This document shows positions 1-6,466 of a DNA stretch of 18,998 bases, one piece after another. The DNA is from ZC4RG30 sp964455685 (GTDB taxonomy: Bacteria; Pseudomonadota; Gammaproteobacteria; Steroidobacterales; Steroidobacteraceae). The position numbers and the translations under genes were made by a program. The notes beneath the pieces were generated by a model. The model worked only from the letters and a program-made list of their open reading frames with translations. It was not told the origin of the DNA and searched no databases. The stretch is taken from contig CAYVZE010000051.1 of the NCBI GenBank assembly GCA_964455685.1, forward strand, positions 1-18,998. The letters run 5' to 3'. Within the stretch, counting starts at the first letter, position 1, and every line of letters starts with the position of its first letter.

Positions 1-116
1 GTCGCCACCAGGGGCAGGCCGATGATGTCCTCGTAGAAATGCCGCGTGGCCTCCAGATCCCTGGTCGTATACGCCGTGTGGTGCAGACGCGATGGCAGCT
101 TTGCCGTGATAGCCAT
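1..116 (-). CDS. VOC (glyoxalase/dioxygenase-fold) family protein, N-terminal fragment
   Basis: Only the first 38 residues are present; the rest lies beyond the left edge. The start ATG (114-116 on the minus strand) is preceded by a good Shine-Dalgarno sequence (AAGGGAG, about 7 nt upstream). The peptide contains LHHTAYTTRDLEATRHFYED followed by IIGLPLVA. This is the classic first beta-strand and helix of a vicinal-oxygen-chelate module: a His on strand 1, then 'D-L-x-x-x-x-x-F-Y-x-x-x-x-G-L'. Family members include glyoxalases, ring-cleaving dioxygenases, epimerases and resistance proteins, and the fragment cannot separate these. The gene faces away from the operon at 331-3359 but is on the same strand, 214 nt downstream of it, behind its own putative promoter and a palindromic operator-like site. 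Confidence 0.8.
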   Translation of the reverse strand, partial: MAITAKLPSRLHHTAYTTRDLEATRHFYEDIIGLPLVA

Positions 117-211
117 GATCAACTCCCTTGCTCGAACCTGCAGTCGGATCCTGGTCTGCGGCCTCCGTGCCCCGGCGAGATCGCGCCGGCCCGGTGGCGG
201 ATTCCGGGATC

Positions 212-217
212 ATTGTA
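212..217 (-). promoter_or_regulatory. Possible -10 box (TACAAT) of the VOC gene
   Basis: The minus strand reads TACAAT, a 5/6 match to TATAAT, about 95 nt upstream of the VOC start codon. No convincing -35 hexamer lies 16-18 nt upstream of it, so a regulator-assisted promoter or chance are both possible. An alternative promoter overlaps the palindrome at 250-268. Confidence 0.3.
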
Positions 218-249
218 GGGTCGTTGCCGCGCGGGCCCACCGGTCCTTA

Positions 250-268
250 CCAACCGATTATCGGTTGG
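250..268. promoter_or_regulatory. Perfect 19-bp palindrome, operator-like, overlapping a possible promoter
   Basis: The sequence CCAACCGATTATCGGTTGG has two perfect 9-nt arms around a single central base. It lies in the 214-nt gap between the VOC gene and the MetE-like gene. On the minus strand its core contains GATAAT (257-262). A CCGACA hexamer (280-285) sits exactly 17 nt upstream of that core, so the palindrome would cover the -10 element of a promoter reading into the VOC gene. Size and symmetry fit a TetR-type or similar homodimeric repressor site. No regulator gene is in the window. Palindromy is seen directly; the operator role is inferred. Confidence 0.5.
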
Positions 269-330
269 GCTCCGCACCCTGTCGGGAAGCGAAAGCATCG
301 CGGGCGGCAACGCTGGCACGGCCTTCTGCC

Positions 331-1374
331 TCACCCCTGCCTGCGCTGCTGTTCCATCTCCTGCCGCACGATGCGCGCACCGGCCACCATGGCGTGCAGC
401 TTGCCGTCGGCGACCTCGCGCGGCAGGTACTTCATGCCGCAGTCCGGCGCGACGATGAGGTTCGCGGCCGGCACGTGGGGCAGCGCGCGGCGGATGCGCG
501 CCGCCACCGTCTCCGGCGTCTCGATGTTCATGTCCGACAGGTCGATGACTCCCAGCAGGATCTGCTTGCCCGACAGCGTCTCCAGCACGCTGGTGTCGAG
601 GCCGGACTGCGCGGTCTCGATCGACACCTGGTGGCAGCGGCATTGCGCCAGCTCCGACAGGAATGAATATCCCGACGGCCGCTCGTGGATGATGGCTGCG
701 TAGCCGAAACAGATGTGCACCGCTGTCTTGCCGGTGATGCCGTCGAGCGCGGCATTGAGCGCATCGAGGCCGTACTTGCGGGCGTCGTCGGGCCGGGCCT
801 GCATGTAGGGCTCGTCGATCTGCACGATGTCGGCGCCGGCCGCGAACAGGTCGCGGATCTCCTCGTTCACCGCCTGCGCATAGTCCATGGCCGCCTTCTC
901 GCGGCTGCCGCCATAGTGGTCGATCTGCGCCTGCTGCGACATGGTGAACGGCCCGGGCACCGTGATCTTGATGCGCCGCTGCGTGTTGGCAGCGAGGAAC
1001 TTCACGTCCTCCACCATCACCGGATGGCGGCGGCGGATGGGACCGACCACGCGCGGCACGGGATTGGGATGGCCGGAGCGATCCAGCGCCGTGCCGGGGT
1101 TGTCCAGGTCCACGCCATCCAGCGCAGTGGCGAAGCGGTTCGAGTAGCTCTCGCGGCGCATCTCACCGTCGGTGATGATGTCGATGCCGGCCCGCTCCTG
1201 CGCGCGGATGGCCAGCAGCGTGGCGTCACGCCAGGCTTCCTCGATGAACTCCCCGGGAATGCGCCACAGCTCCTTCGCCCGCACCCTCGGGGGGAAGCGC
1301 CCTGCCAGTTTCTTCCGATCGATCAGCCATTCCGGTTGGGGGTAGCTTCCGACGAGGGTGGTGGGAAACAGCAT
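331..1374 (-). CDS. Cobalamin-independent methionine synthase (MetE) C-terminal-domain-like protein
   Basis: The protein has 347 residues, about the length of a lone MetE catalytic (C-terminal) domain and far shorter than full MetE (about 750). It opens with TTLVGSYPQPEW, typical of this family. The zinc site is intact: His220-x-Cys222 in VHICFG, Glu253 in SIETAQSG and Cys312 in APDCGMKYLP. ITDGEMRRESYS (67-78) and QIDEPYM (185-191) are further family signatures. Relatives transfer methyl or alkyl groups to thiols; they include core methionine synthases and epoxyalkane:coenzyme M transferases. The missing N-terminal folate-binding half makes classical methyl-tetrahydrofolate:homocysteine activity uncertain. 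It is the last gene of the operon, 24 nt after the CoA-transferase, with an AAGGAAC ribosome site. Fold and zinc site are certain; the substrate is not. Confidence 0.88.
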   Translation of the reverse strand: MLFPTTLVGSYPQPEWLIDRKKLAGRFPPRVRAKELWRIPGEFIEEAWRDATLLAIRAQERAGIDIITDGEMRRESYSNRFATALDGVDLDNPGTALDRSGHPNPVPRVVGPIRRRHPVMVEDVKFLAANTQRRIKITVPGPFTMSQQAQIDHYGGSREKAAMDYAQAVNEEIRDLFAAGADIVQIDEPYMQARPDDARKYGLDALNAALDGITGKTAVHICFGYAAIIHERPSGYSFLSELAQCRCHQVSIETAQSGLDTSVLETLSGKQILLGVIDLSDMNIETPETVAARIRRALPHVPAANLIVAPDCGMKYLPREVADGKLHAMVAGARIVRQEMEQQRRQG

Positions 1375-1398
1375 CGGGCAGTTCCTTGTGGCTCGGGT

Positions 1399-2556
1399 TC
1401 AGTCTCGTCCGGGCCAGGCCGCTGATTGCGCGAGCCTTGCCCTGATCGCCTCGCTGTGTTCGCCGAGCAGGGGCGCGGGATGCACCGCCTCGGCCCGCTG
1501 CCCGTCGAACTGCACCGCCGGCCGCACCGCATGCGTGGCGGCATGCGGCCGCTCCACCGGCACCATCAGCCCCAGGTGCTGCACCTGCGGGTCCCTGGCG
1601 GCCGCGTCGATGCGGTTGATGGGTGCATGCGGCACGTCATTGGCGCCGAGGCGCCCGGCCCAGTAGTCGGCCGGCTTCTGCGAGAAGCGCCGGTCCAGCT
1701 CGCGCCCCAGCTCGTCGTAGTTGTCGATGCGCGCCAGGCGCGTAGCGAAGCGCGGGTCGGCGGCCAGCTCCGGCGCCTCCAGCGCCGCCACCAGCCCGGT
1801 CCAGAACTTCTCCAGCGAGGAAAGATGGATGGCGATGAAGCCGCCATCGGAGGTGCGCAGGATGTGCGCCTGCGCCAGCCGCGGGCGGTCGCTGGAGCGT
1901 GGCACCGTGCCCAGTGCGAAGTACGCCGCATAGGGCTCGACCGCGAAGTGCGCCATGGCCTCCAGCATGGAGACCTCGACCACGCGACCCTTGCCGGTGC
2001 GGCTGCGGTCGAACAATGCGCCCAGCACGCCATAGGCCGCGTAGATGCCGGTGATGGCATCGGCCAGGGCCGGACCCAGGAACCTCGGCCGGTTCTCGTC
2101 GACCACCACGCTGAGGAAGCCGGACAGCGCCTGCGCCACCGAGTCGTAGCTGGGGCGGTCCACGTAGGGCCCATCGGCGCCGAAGCCGCTGATGGAGCAG
2201 TACACCAGCCGCGGGTTCAGCGCCTGCAGCCGTTTCGCGCCGGCGCCCAGCCGCTCGGCGGTGCCGGGGCGGAAGTTCTGGATGAAGACATCGGCCTCGC
2301 GGACCAGCGTGTCGAACAGCCCGAGGTCGGCAGGGTTCTTCAGGTCCAGCGTGAGGCTGCGCTTGTTGCGGTTGTAGGCCTGGAAATGGGGCGAGTAGTT
2401 GCTGCCCTGGTAGGCGCGGTAGGGATCGCCATCGGGGCTTTCGACCTTGATCACGTCGGCGCCAAGGTCGGCCAGCATCATGCCGGCGCAGGGACCGGTG
2501 ATGAAGGTCCCCTGCTCCACGATCCTCACTCCCTTGAGGACATCCAGCCCCTTCAT
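1399..2556 (-). CDS. CaiB/BaiF family (class III) CoA-transferase
   Basis: The protein has 385 residues, the usual length for the family. Hallmarks in order are the N-terminal VRIVEQGTFITGPCAGMMLADLGADVIKVE (about 10-39), then GDPYR, NRNKRSLTLDLK (62-73), FIQNFRPGTAERLG (91-104) and SISGFGADGPYVDRPSYD (121-138). ALADAITGIYAAYG carries Asp166, which aligns with the aspartate that forms the acyl-anhydride intermediate in formyl-CoA transferase. Members move CoA from an acyl-CoA to a free carboxylic acid. The chosen ATG overlaps the stop of the upstream citryl-CoA lyase-like gene (ATGA, 4 nt) and has a GGGGAG ribosome site. The same frame stays open far upstream to 3222, but that part is a GC-driven shadow of the lyase gene. 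Context suggests it activates the acid that the lyase then cleaves, or recycles CoA from its product. The substrate is unknown. Confidence 0.92.
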   Translation of the reverse strand: MKGLDVLKGVRIVEQGTFITGPCAGMMLADLGADVIKVESPDGDPYRAYQGSNYSPHFQAYNRNKRSLTLDLKNPADLGLFDTLVREADVFIQNFRPGTAERLGAGAKRLQALNPRLVYCSISGFGADGPYVDRPSYDSVAQALSGFLSVVVDENRPRFLGPALADAITGIYAAYGVLGALFDRSRTGKGRVVEVSMLEAMAHFAVEPYAAYFALGTVPRSSDRPRLAQAHILRTSDGGFIAIHLSSLEKFWTGLVAALEAPELAADPRFATRLARIDNYDELGRELDRRFSQKPADYWAGRLGANDVPHAPINRIDAAARDPQVQHLGLMVPVERPHAATHAVRPAVQFDGQRAEAVHPAPLLGEHSEAIRARLAQSAAWPGRD

Positions 2557-3359
2557 GTGTCTCCCCGCGCGAAACCTTCCGGCACCGGGCCGTCGTAGTC
2601 GATGGCCTTCGAGGCCGCATGCGAGAGCACGAATCCGATGGGTTTCGCCTGCTCTTCCAGCAGGTGGCCGATCAGGCTGGCGGTGCGCGCCAGCAGCGGC
2701 ACGCCCTTCAGCGCGCCCACCGGGAAACCGGCGTCGAGCAGCACCGCGGGAATGGCCGCGGAGACATTCATGACCAGCGGCCTGCCGACAAGCTCGGGCA
2801 GCAATGCCTCCACCTGCTTCGCCGCGCGACGATGCGTATCGGGCAGGCCGGCCTCGGTGGCGACCGCGAACAGGCGCGTGGCGCGCGGATCCTCGCCCTT
2901 GTGCAGCGGATGGCCGTAACCGGGCACCGGCTGCCTCGCGGCGCGCTGCTTGCCCACCACGGCGCGCGCAGCGGTTTGCAGGTCCGATACCGCGGCGCGC
3001 GCAACCACGTCCGCCAGCAGGCGGCCGGCGTTCTCCGCCGCGCCCAGGATCACCGAACCGCAGCCCAGCAGTCCTGCCGCTACCGCGCCCTGCAATGCCT
3101 CGGGTGCCGCGGCATAGGTCATGCGCGCGGCCTGCACGCTGGGCACCAGGCCGTGCTCGGCAATCGCCACCAGCGTGGCATCCAGCACGCGCCGCTGCGC
3201 CGGCTGCGGCAGCTCGCCGCACAGCAGGAACCAGACGTATTCGGTGAAGCCGACATGGCCGATCAGCTCGCGGCAGAGGTCCTTGCCCCGGACGATGATG
3301 GTGTCGGCGTTGGACGTGGAGATGCCGGAGCTGCGATGCTCCTGGCGACCGATCTTCAT
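2553..3359 (-). CDS. Citryl-CoA lyase-like protein (citrate synthase superfamily, short form)
   Basis: The protein has 268 residues, much shorter than citrate synthase (about 430) but typical of the short citryl-CoA lyase group and similar to the C-terminal part of ATP-citrate lyase. GYGHPLHKGEDPRATRLF (147-164) is the citrate-synthase-type 'GxGHxxxxxxDPRA' motif with catalytic His150. VMNVSAAIPAVLLDAG (196-211) carries the likely catalytic Asp209. The region of the other citrate-synthase histidine reads GSVILGAAENAG, with no His, as in ATP-citrate lyase, where only the lyase half-reaction is needed. A role in aldol cleavage (or formation) of a citryl-CoA-like thioester follows. It is the first gene of a three-gene operon with the CoA-transferase. 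The start at 3359 gives the family N-terminus (MKIGRQEHRSSGIS); the upstream extension to 3611 is not family-like. Confidence 0.82.
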   Translation of the reverse strand: MKIGRQEHRSSGISTSNADTIIVRGKDLCRELIGHVGFTEYVWFLLCGELPQPAQRRVLDATLVAIAEHGLVPSVQAARMTYAAAPEALQGAVAAGLLGCGSVILGAAENAGRLLADVVARAAVSDLQTAARAVVGKQRAARQPVPGYGHPLHKGEDPRATRLFAVATEAGLPDTHRRAAKQVEALLPELVGRPLVMNVSAAIPAVLLDAGFPVGALKGVPLLARTASLIGHLLEEQAKPIGFVLSHAASKAIDYDGPVPEGFARGDT

Positions 3360-3392
3360 GGCGCCCGGCCCCCCGCTTGAAGATACCGCCCT

Positions 3393-3422
3393 ATCCTGGG
3401 ACGCCCCGGCTTCCCCTGTCAA
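3393..3422 (-). promoter_or_regulatory. Candidate promoter of the lyase/CoA-transferase/MetE-like operon
   Basis: The minus strand carries a perfect TTGACA (3417-3422), 58 nt upstream of the citryl-CoA lyase-like start. A weak -10 follows after 18 nt (CAGGAT, 3393-3398); shifting by one base gives AGGATA. The -35 is convincing and the -10 poor. It is the best sigma70-like site in the 215-nt divergent gap. Confidence 0.4.
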
Positions 3423-3504
3423 CGCAGGCCGGGCACGACCACTTCCGGCCCACGCACACGAACCGGAGAAGTTCATGCGCGTCCTTCCGCCCTGGTCATG
3501 ACCT

Positions 3505-3529
3505 TGCCATGGCACGCTGCCGTGGCACG
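3505..3529. promoter_or_regulatory. Palindrome plus direct repeats in the divergent gap
   Basis: TGCCATGGCA (3505-3514) is a perfect 10-bp palindrome. TGGCACG occurs twice, at 3510-3516 and 3523-3529, 13 nt apart. Together they form a compact repeat cluster between the divergent lyase operon and the PQQ dehydrogenase gene. They could bind a regulator. In this GC-rich DNA chance is also possible. TAATAT at 3537-3542 just downstream is a possible -10 toward the dehydrogenase. Confidence 0.25.
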
Positions 3530-3574
3530 TCGGCGTTAATATGGGGGAGAACAATCCGACGCAGGGGGGCGACC

Positions 3575-4804
3575 ATGCACATGCGGCATCGGGTCCTGGG
3601 CCTGGTGGCACCGGCCTTCCTGGCCACGAGTGCCCTGGCGCAACGCGCAGTGCCGATGAACCCGGCCGGTACCGCCCCCGTCTCGCCGCCGGGCTTCAAC
3701 GAACCTCTGCCGGACGGCCCCTTCACCTATCGCACCGGCGAAGGCCAGGACATCCGCGTCACCGTGCTCGCGCGACTGGCCTGGCCCTATGCGCTGACTT
3801 TCCTGCCCGACGGCGACCTGCTGATCGCGCAGCGCTCCGGCCAGATCAAGCGCATGCCGAAGGGCACCACCGACCTGCTGCCCGTCGGCGGCGGGCCCGT
3901 GGCGGTCAACGGCCCCGTGGCCGGCCAGGCCGTGCATGGCTACATGGCCATCGCCGTGCATCCGCAGTTCCAGCGCAATGGCTGGCTGTACATCGTCTAC
4001 ACCAAGCCGCTACCCGACAACAAACGCACCACCGCGGTGGCAAGGTCGCGCTATGCAGGCGGCGCGCTGCATGACACGACTGACGTGTGGGTGGGAGAGA
4101 ACATCACCGGCGGGCCGGCCTCGCTGGCGATGACGCCGGACGCGAAGCTGTGGATCGGCACCAGCGGCGGCATGGCCGACACCGCGCAGGATCCTGCCTC
4201 GCTGGCAGGCAAGGTGCTGCGGTTGAACGATGATGGATCGGTGCCGCCCGACAATCCCTTCGTCGGCCGCGACGGCCATCGTCCCGAGATCTACACCATG
4301 GGCCATCGCACCACGCTGGCGCTCACGGTCCATCCGGTCACCGGCCAGGTGTTCCTGGCCGAGATGGGGCCCAACGGCGGCGACGAGGTGAACCTGCTCA
4401 AGGCCGGCGCCAACTATGGATGGCCCGTGGTCAGCCTCGGCCGCACCTATCCCGGCCCGTGGCAGTCGAAGAGCAACGAGCCCACGCACTCGGGCTTCGA
4501 GCTGCCGCTGGTGTACTGGACGCCCTCGATTTCGGTCACCGGGCTGTCGTTCTACCAGGGCGATGCGCTGCCGAAGTGGAAGGGCGACCTGTTCGTGGCC
4601 GGCGTGCGCTACGGCGAAATCCCCAACACCGGCAGGGTCGATCGCGTGGTGCTGAACGAGCGGCTGGAGGAAATGCGGCGCGAATCCCTGCTCACCGACC
4701 TGCACCAGCGCATCCGCGACGTGAAGCCGGGGCCTGATGGATTCATCTACGTGGCCACCGACATGGAACAGGGCACCATCCTGCGCATCGAGCCGGCGCG
4801 CTGA
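3575..4804 (+). CDS. PQQ-dependent sugar dehydrogenase-like periplasmic beta-propeller
   Basis: The protein has 409 residues. An N-terminal signal peptide (MHMRHRVLGLVAPAFLATSALAQ) has a clear Ala-x-Ala-type cleavage site near residue 22. The rest matches soluble aldose sugar dehydrogenase/glucose-sorbosone dehydrogenase propellers: LAWPYALTFLPDGDLLIAQRSG (68-89), GYMAIAVHPQF (122-132), LAEMGPNGGDEVNLLKAGANYGWP (261-284), PSISVTGLSFYQGD (317-330) and HQRIRDVKPGPDGFIYVATD (377-396). Such enzymes oxidise sugars in the periplasm with PQQ. The usual E-H-G-P motif reads E-M-G-P here (263-266), so a ligand residue common in relatives is replaced and cofactor binding should be tested. The frame is open back to 3377, but the ATG at 3575 gives the signal peptide and has a G-rich stretch (GGGGGG) upstream. 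It is transcribed alone, divergent from the lyase operon. Confidence 0.87.
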   Translation: MHMRHRVLGLVAPAFLATSALAQRAVPMNPAGTAPVSPPGFNEPLPDGPFTYRTGEGQDIRVTVLARLAWPYALTFLPDGDLLIAQRSGQIKRMPKGTTDLLPVGGGPVAVNGPVAGQAVHGYMAIAVHPQFQRNGWLYIVYTKPLPDNKRTTAVARSRYAGGALHDTTDVWVGENITGGPASLAMTPDAKLWIGTSGGMADTAQDPASLAGKVLRLNDDGSVPPDNPFVGRDGHRPEIYTMGHRTTLALTVHPVTGQVFLAEMGPNGGDEVNLLKAGANYGWPVVSLGRTYPGPWQSKSNEPTHSGFELPLVYWTPSISVTGLSFYQGDALPKWKGDLFVAGVRYGEIPNTGRVDRVVLNERLEEMRRESLLTDLHQRIRDVKPGPDGFIYVATDMEQGTILRIEPAR

Positions 4805-4811
4805 GCAGCGC
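4798..4811. terminator. Small hairpin between convergent genes
   Basis: GCGCT (4798-4802), loop GAGC and AGCGC (4807-4811) form a 5-bp stem. It spans the stop of the PQQ dehydrogenase and ends just before the stop of the convergent esterase, with only 7 nt between the genes. It has no T-tract, so terminator function is weakly supported. Confidence 0.25.
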
Positions 4812-5909
4812 TTACCTGATCGTTTCAAGCCAGGGAATGAACACCTGCTTCGCGATCTCGCCGTTGTTCAGCTCCTCGTTCATGAAGTGCGCGTTGCCCT
4901 CCAGGCCATGGTCCTCCAGGCGCGCCAGCTTCGCACTGGCACCCAGCTGGTTCAGCGTTTGCACCGAGCAGTGCACCGTGGGCGCGAACATCGAGGACAG
5001 CGGCGCCACCACGAACAGCACCGGCTTGCCGGCATAGGCGGGCACCTTGCGAACCTTGCCCTCGGGCTGCAGGCGGCAGGGCGCGAGGCCCGGGCGCTCG
5101 GGCGGGAGCTCGACGGTCTCGATGCGCCCGCCCGGCGCAAGCGCAGGCTGGAAGGTGATCAGCGGCGCCAGGAACTCGGTGATGCCCATGGCCGGCTCGA
5201 TGGCCAGCACGGCCTTGACCTTGTCGGGACGGGCCTCCATGGCCAGCCAGCCCGAAGGCCCTCCCGCGGAATGGGTGATGAGGATGGCCGGGCCGATGCG
5301 GTCGAGCAGCTCGGCGAAGTTCTCCTTCAGGATCTCGTTGGCCACCGTGGGGCCGGGCTCGGAACTGGCGGTGTGCTGCTTCACCTCCGCGCTCAGCGCC
5401 GCGCCGCCGCCGGGGTACTGCCTGCTCCCGGCGGTGAAGCCGGCGATCTGCTCCAGCGTGGGCGGCGCGCCGAGCTGCTCACCGTAGCCGCGATGATTGG
5501 GCGAGCGGCCATGTGCCGGCCGGTCCACGAAGTACACATCGAAGCCGGCGGCGAGGAAGTAATCCAGCCAGCCATCGCGGCCGTCGGGCGTGCCCATCCA
5601 GTCGGTGGCCTGCCCGCCACCGCCGTGCACGAGCACCAGCGGATACGGGTGGCGCTTCTCCGCGGGCAGCTGGAAACCCACGTACATCTGCCCTTCGATC
5701 GCATGGCCATTGCGCGGCGCCGTGCCTGCCGGGCCGGGCACCTGCACCTCTTTCGTGCGCACGCCCACCCAGAAGAACCCCTGGTCGCGCAGGTTGATCG
5801 GACCGGCCTCGCCGCCTGCGAGGGCGCTGCCCTGCGGCAACAGCGTGGCGGTGGTGGAAAGCAGCAAGGCGGCGAACGTGCGCCGAGCGGCGCTGATGAT
5901 GCTGGTCAT
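4812..5909 (-). CDS. Exported alpha/beta-hydrolase, esterase-713-like
   Basis: The protein has 365 residues. A signal peptide (about 1-31, ending GSALAG) directs export. The fold signatures are YPLVLVHGGGGQATDWMG (89-106, oxyanion-hole loop), FDVYFVDRPAHGRS (123-136) and the nucleophile elbow ITHSAGG (211-217, Ser214). Glu238 (AIEPA) follows Ser214 by 24 residues, the spacing I recall for the Ser-Glu-His triad of the bacterial esterase 713 structure. A C-terminal His in DHGLEGNAHFMNEE (His334 or His341) would complete the triad. That assignment is from memory and inference. Relatives are esterases of unclear natural substrate. The ATG at 5909 gives the signal peptide; the frame continues to 6026 without family sequence. 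It converges on the PQQ dehydrogenase and probably has its own promoter. Confidence 0.82.
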   Translation of the reverse strand: MTSIISAARRTFAALLLSTTATLLPQGSALAGGEAGPINLRDQGFFWVGVRTKEVQVPGPAGTAPRNGHAIEGQMYVGFQLPAEKRHPYPLVLVHGGGGQATDWMGTPDGRDGWLDYFLAAGFDVYFVDRPAHGRSPNHRGYGEQLGAPPTLEQIAGFTAGSRQYPGGGAALSAEVKQHTASSEPGPTVANEILKENFAELLDRIGPAILITHSAGGPSGWLAMEARPDKVKAVLAIEPAMGITEFLAPLITFQPALAPGGRIETVELPPERPGLAPCRLQPEGKVRKVPAYAGKPVLFVVAPLSSMFAPTVHCSVQTLNQLGASAKLARLEDHGLEGNAHFMNEELNNGEIAKQVFIPWLETIR

Positions 5910-5946
5910 ACCGGCCCCCCGTGATCCTGCATTCGTCCCAATCCTA

Positions 5947-5971
5947 TTCCATCCGGAGCGAACGGATGGAA
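5947..5971. promoter_or_regulatory. 9-bp perfect inverted repeat upstream of the esterase gene
   Basis: TTCCATCCG (5947-5955) and CGGATGGAA (5963-5971) are exact reverse complements separated by 7 nt. They lie 38 nt upstream of the esterase start, in a 225-nt gap between divergent genes. The symmetry suggests a dimeric regulator site, or a hairpin in the 5' leader of the esterase mRNA. Nothing else distinguishes these options. Confidence 0.4.
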
Positions 5972-6072
5972 CTGCAGGCGATAAACGATCACATACCACC
6001 CTTCGCAGCACGAACCAGGCCCGCAATGCCCCGCAAGCGCAACCGGAATGGCCACGAACCGTGCACGAAATC

Positions 6073-6102
6073 GTGTCACGGGCACAGCTGTGGTGCTATT
6101 TT
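6073..6102 (+). promoter_or_regulatory. Candidate promoter of the lysine-rich protein gene
   Basis: An extended -10, TGCTATTTT (TG at 6094-6095, TATTTT at 6097-6102), has GTGTCA (6073-6078, 4/6 to TTGACA) 18 nt upstream. The expected start of transcription near 6109 leaves a leader of about 26 nt with an AGGAAA ribosome site. This is a plausible housekeeping promoter. Confidence 0.45.
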
Positions 6103-6134
6103 CCGCAGCGGACTAACCACTGAGGAAAGCGGAA

Positions 6135-6410
6135 ATGGCCGCAAAGAAGAAAGGCAGAAAGAGGACCGTCCTGCGCAGCTCCAAGGGCACCAAGCTCTAC
6201 GCGGTGCGCAACGCCGACGGCACGTTCCACGACATCCAGTCGTACAAGCGTGCGCACGCCGCGGACCTGCGCAAGACCAGCAAGGCCGAAGCGGCCGCCA
6301 AGGCCAAGAAGGCCAAGAGCAAGGCCAAGGCCAAGTCCAAGGTCGCCACCAAGGCGAAGGCCAAGACGAAGGCCAAGGCCAAGCGCAAGACCGTTGCCAG
6401 GAAGAAGTAA
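6135..6410 (+). CDS. Lysine/alanine-rich small basic protein, histone H1-like tail
   Basis: The protein has 91 residues. The first about 50 (KKKGRKRTVLRSSKGTKLYA, then VRNADGTFHDIQSYKRAHAADLRK) form a compact conserved-looking module that I recognise from small hypothetical proteins of Xanthomonadales-like bacteria. The last about 40 are almost only Lys and Ala (repeats such as KAKAK and TKAKAK), ending KRKTVARKK. The tail resembles bacterial histone H1-like or AlgP-like regions that bind nucleic acid without a fixed fold. A DNA- or RNA-binding role is inferred from charge only. A strong Shine-Dalgarno (AGGAAA) lies upstream of the ATG. It stands alone, divergent from the esterase and 56 nt ahead of the GH105-like gene. 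Confidence 0.85.
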   Translation: MAAKKKGRKRTVLRSSKGTKLYAVRNADGTFHDIQSYKRAHAADLRKTSKAEAAAKAKKAKSKAKAKSKVATKAKAKTKAKAKRKTVARKK

Positions 6411-6422
6411 GCCACCATCGGG

Positions 6423-6443
6423 CCCCGGGGTCGCCCCCCGGGG
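6423..6443 (+). terminator. GC-rich hairpin after the lysine-rich protein gene
   Basis: CCCCGGGG (6423-6430), loop TCGCC and CCCCGGGG (6436-6443) form an 8-bp perfect stem 12 nt after the stop codon. It is followed by TTAACC rather than a T-run. It probably attenuates or ends the upstream transcript; being 23 nt before the GH105-like start it could also mask that gene's translation start region. Confidence 0.5.
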
Positions 6444-6466
6444 TTAACCCTGCGGCGGACAGCATC

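Noticed and set aside
2557..3222. 222-residue N-terminal extension of the CoA-transferase frame
   Set aside because: It lies wholly inside the citryl-CoA lyase-like gene in another frame, is extremely Arg/Ala/Gly-rich, and the family N-terminus begins at the ATG at 2556.
3510..3529. Sigma54-like TGGCAC elements
   Set aside because: TGGCAC is present twice, but no TTGC follows at the required spacing for a -12 element.
6300..6400. Short AAGGCCAAG-like tandem repeats as a CRISPR or minisatellite
   Set aside because: They encode the Lys/Ala tail in frame, have no spacers, and are explained by the protein sequence.
5921..6466. 182-residue N-terminal extension of the GH105-like frame
   Set aside because: It runs through the lysine-rich gene in another frame (a Gln/Gly-rich shadow), and the lipoprotein signal begins at 6467.
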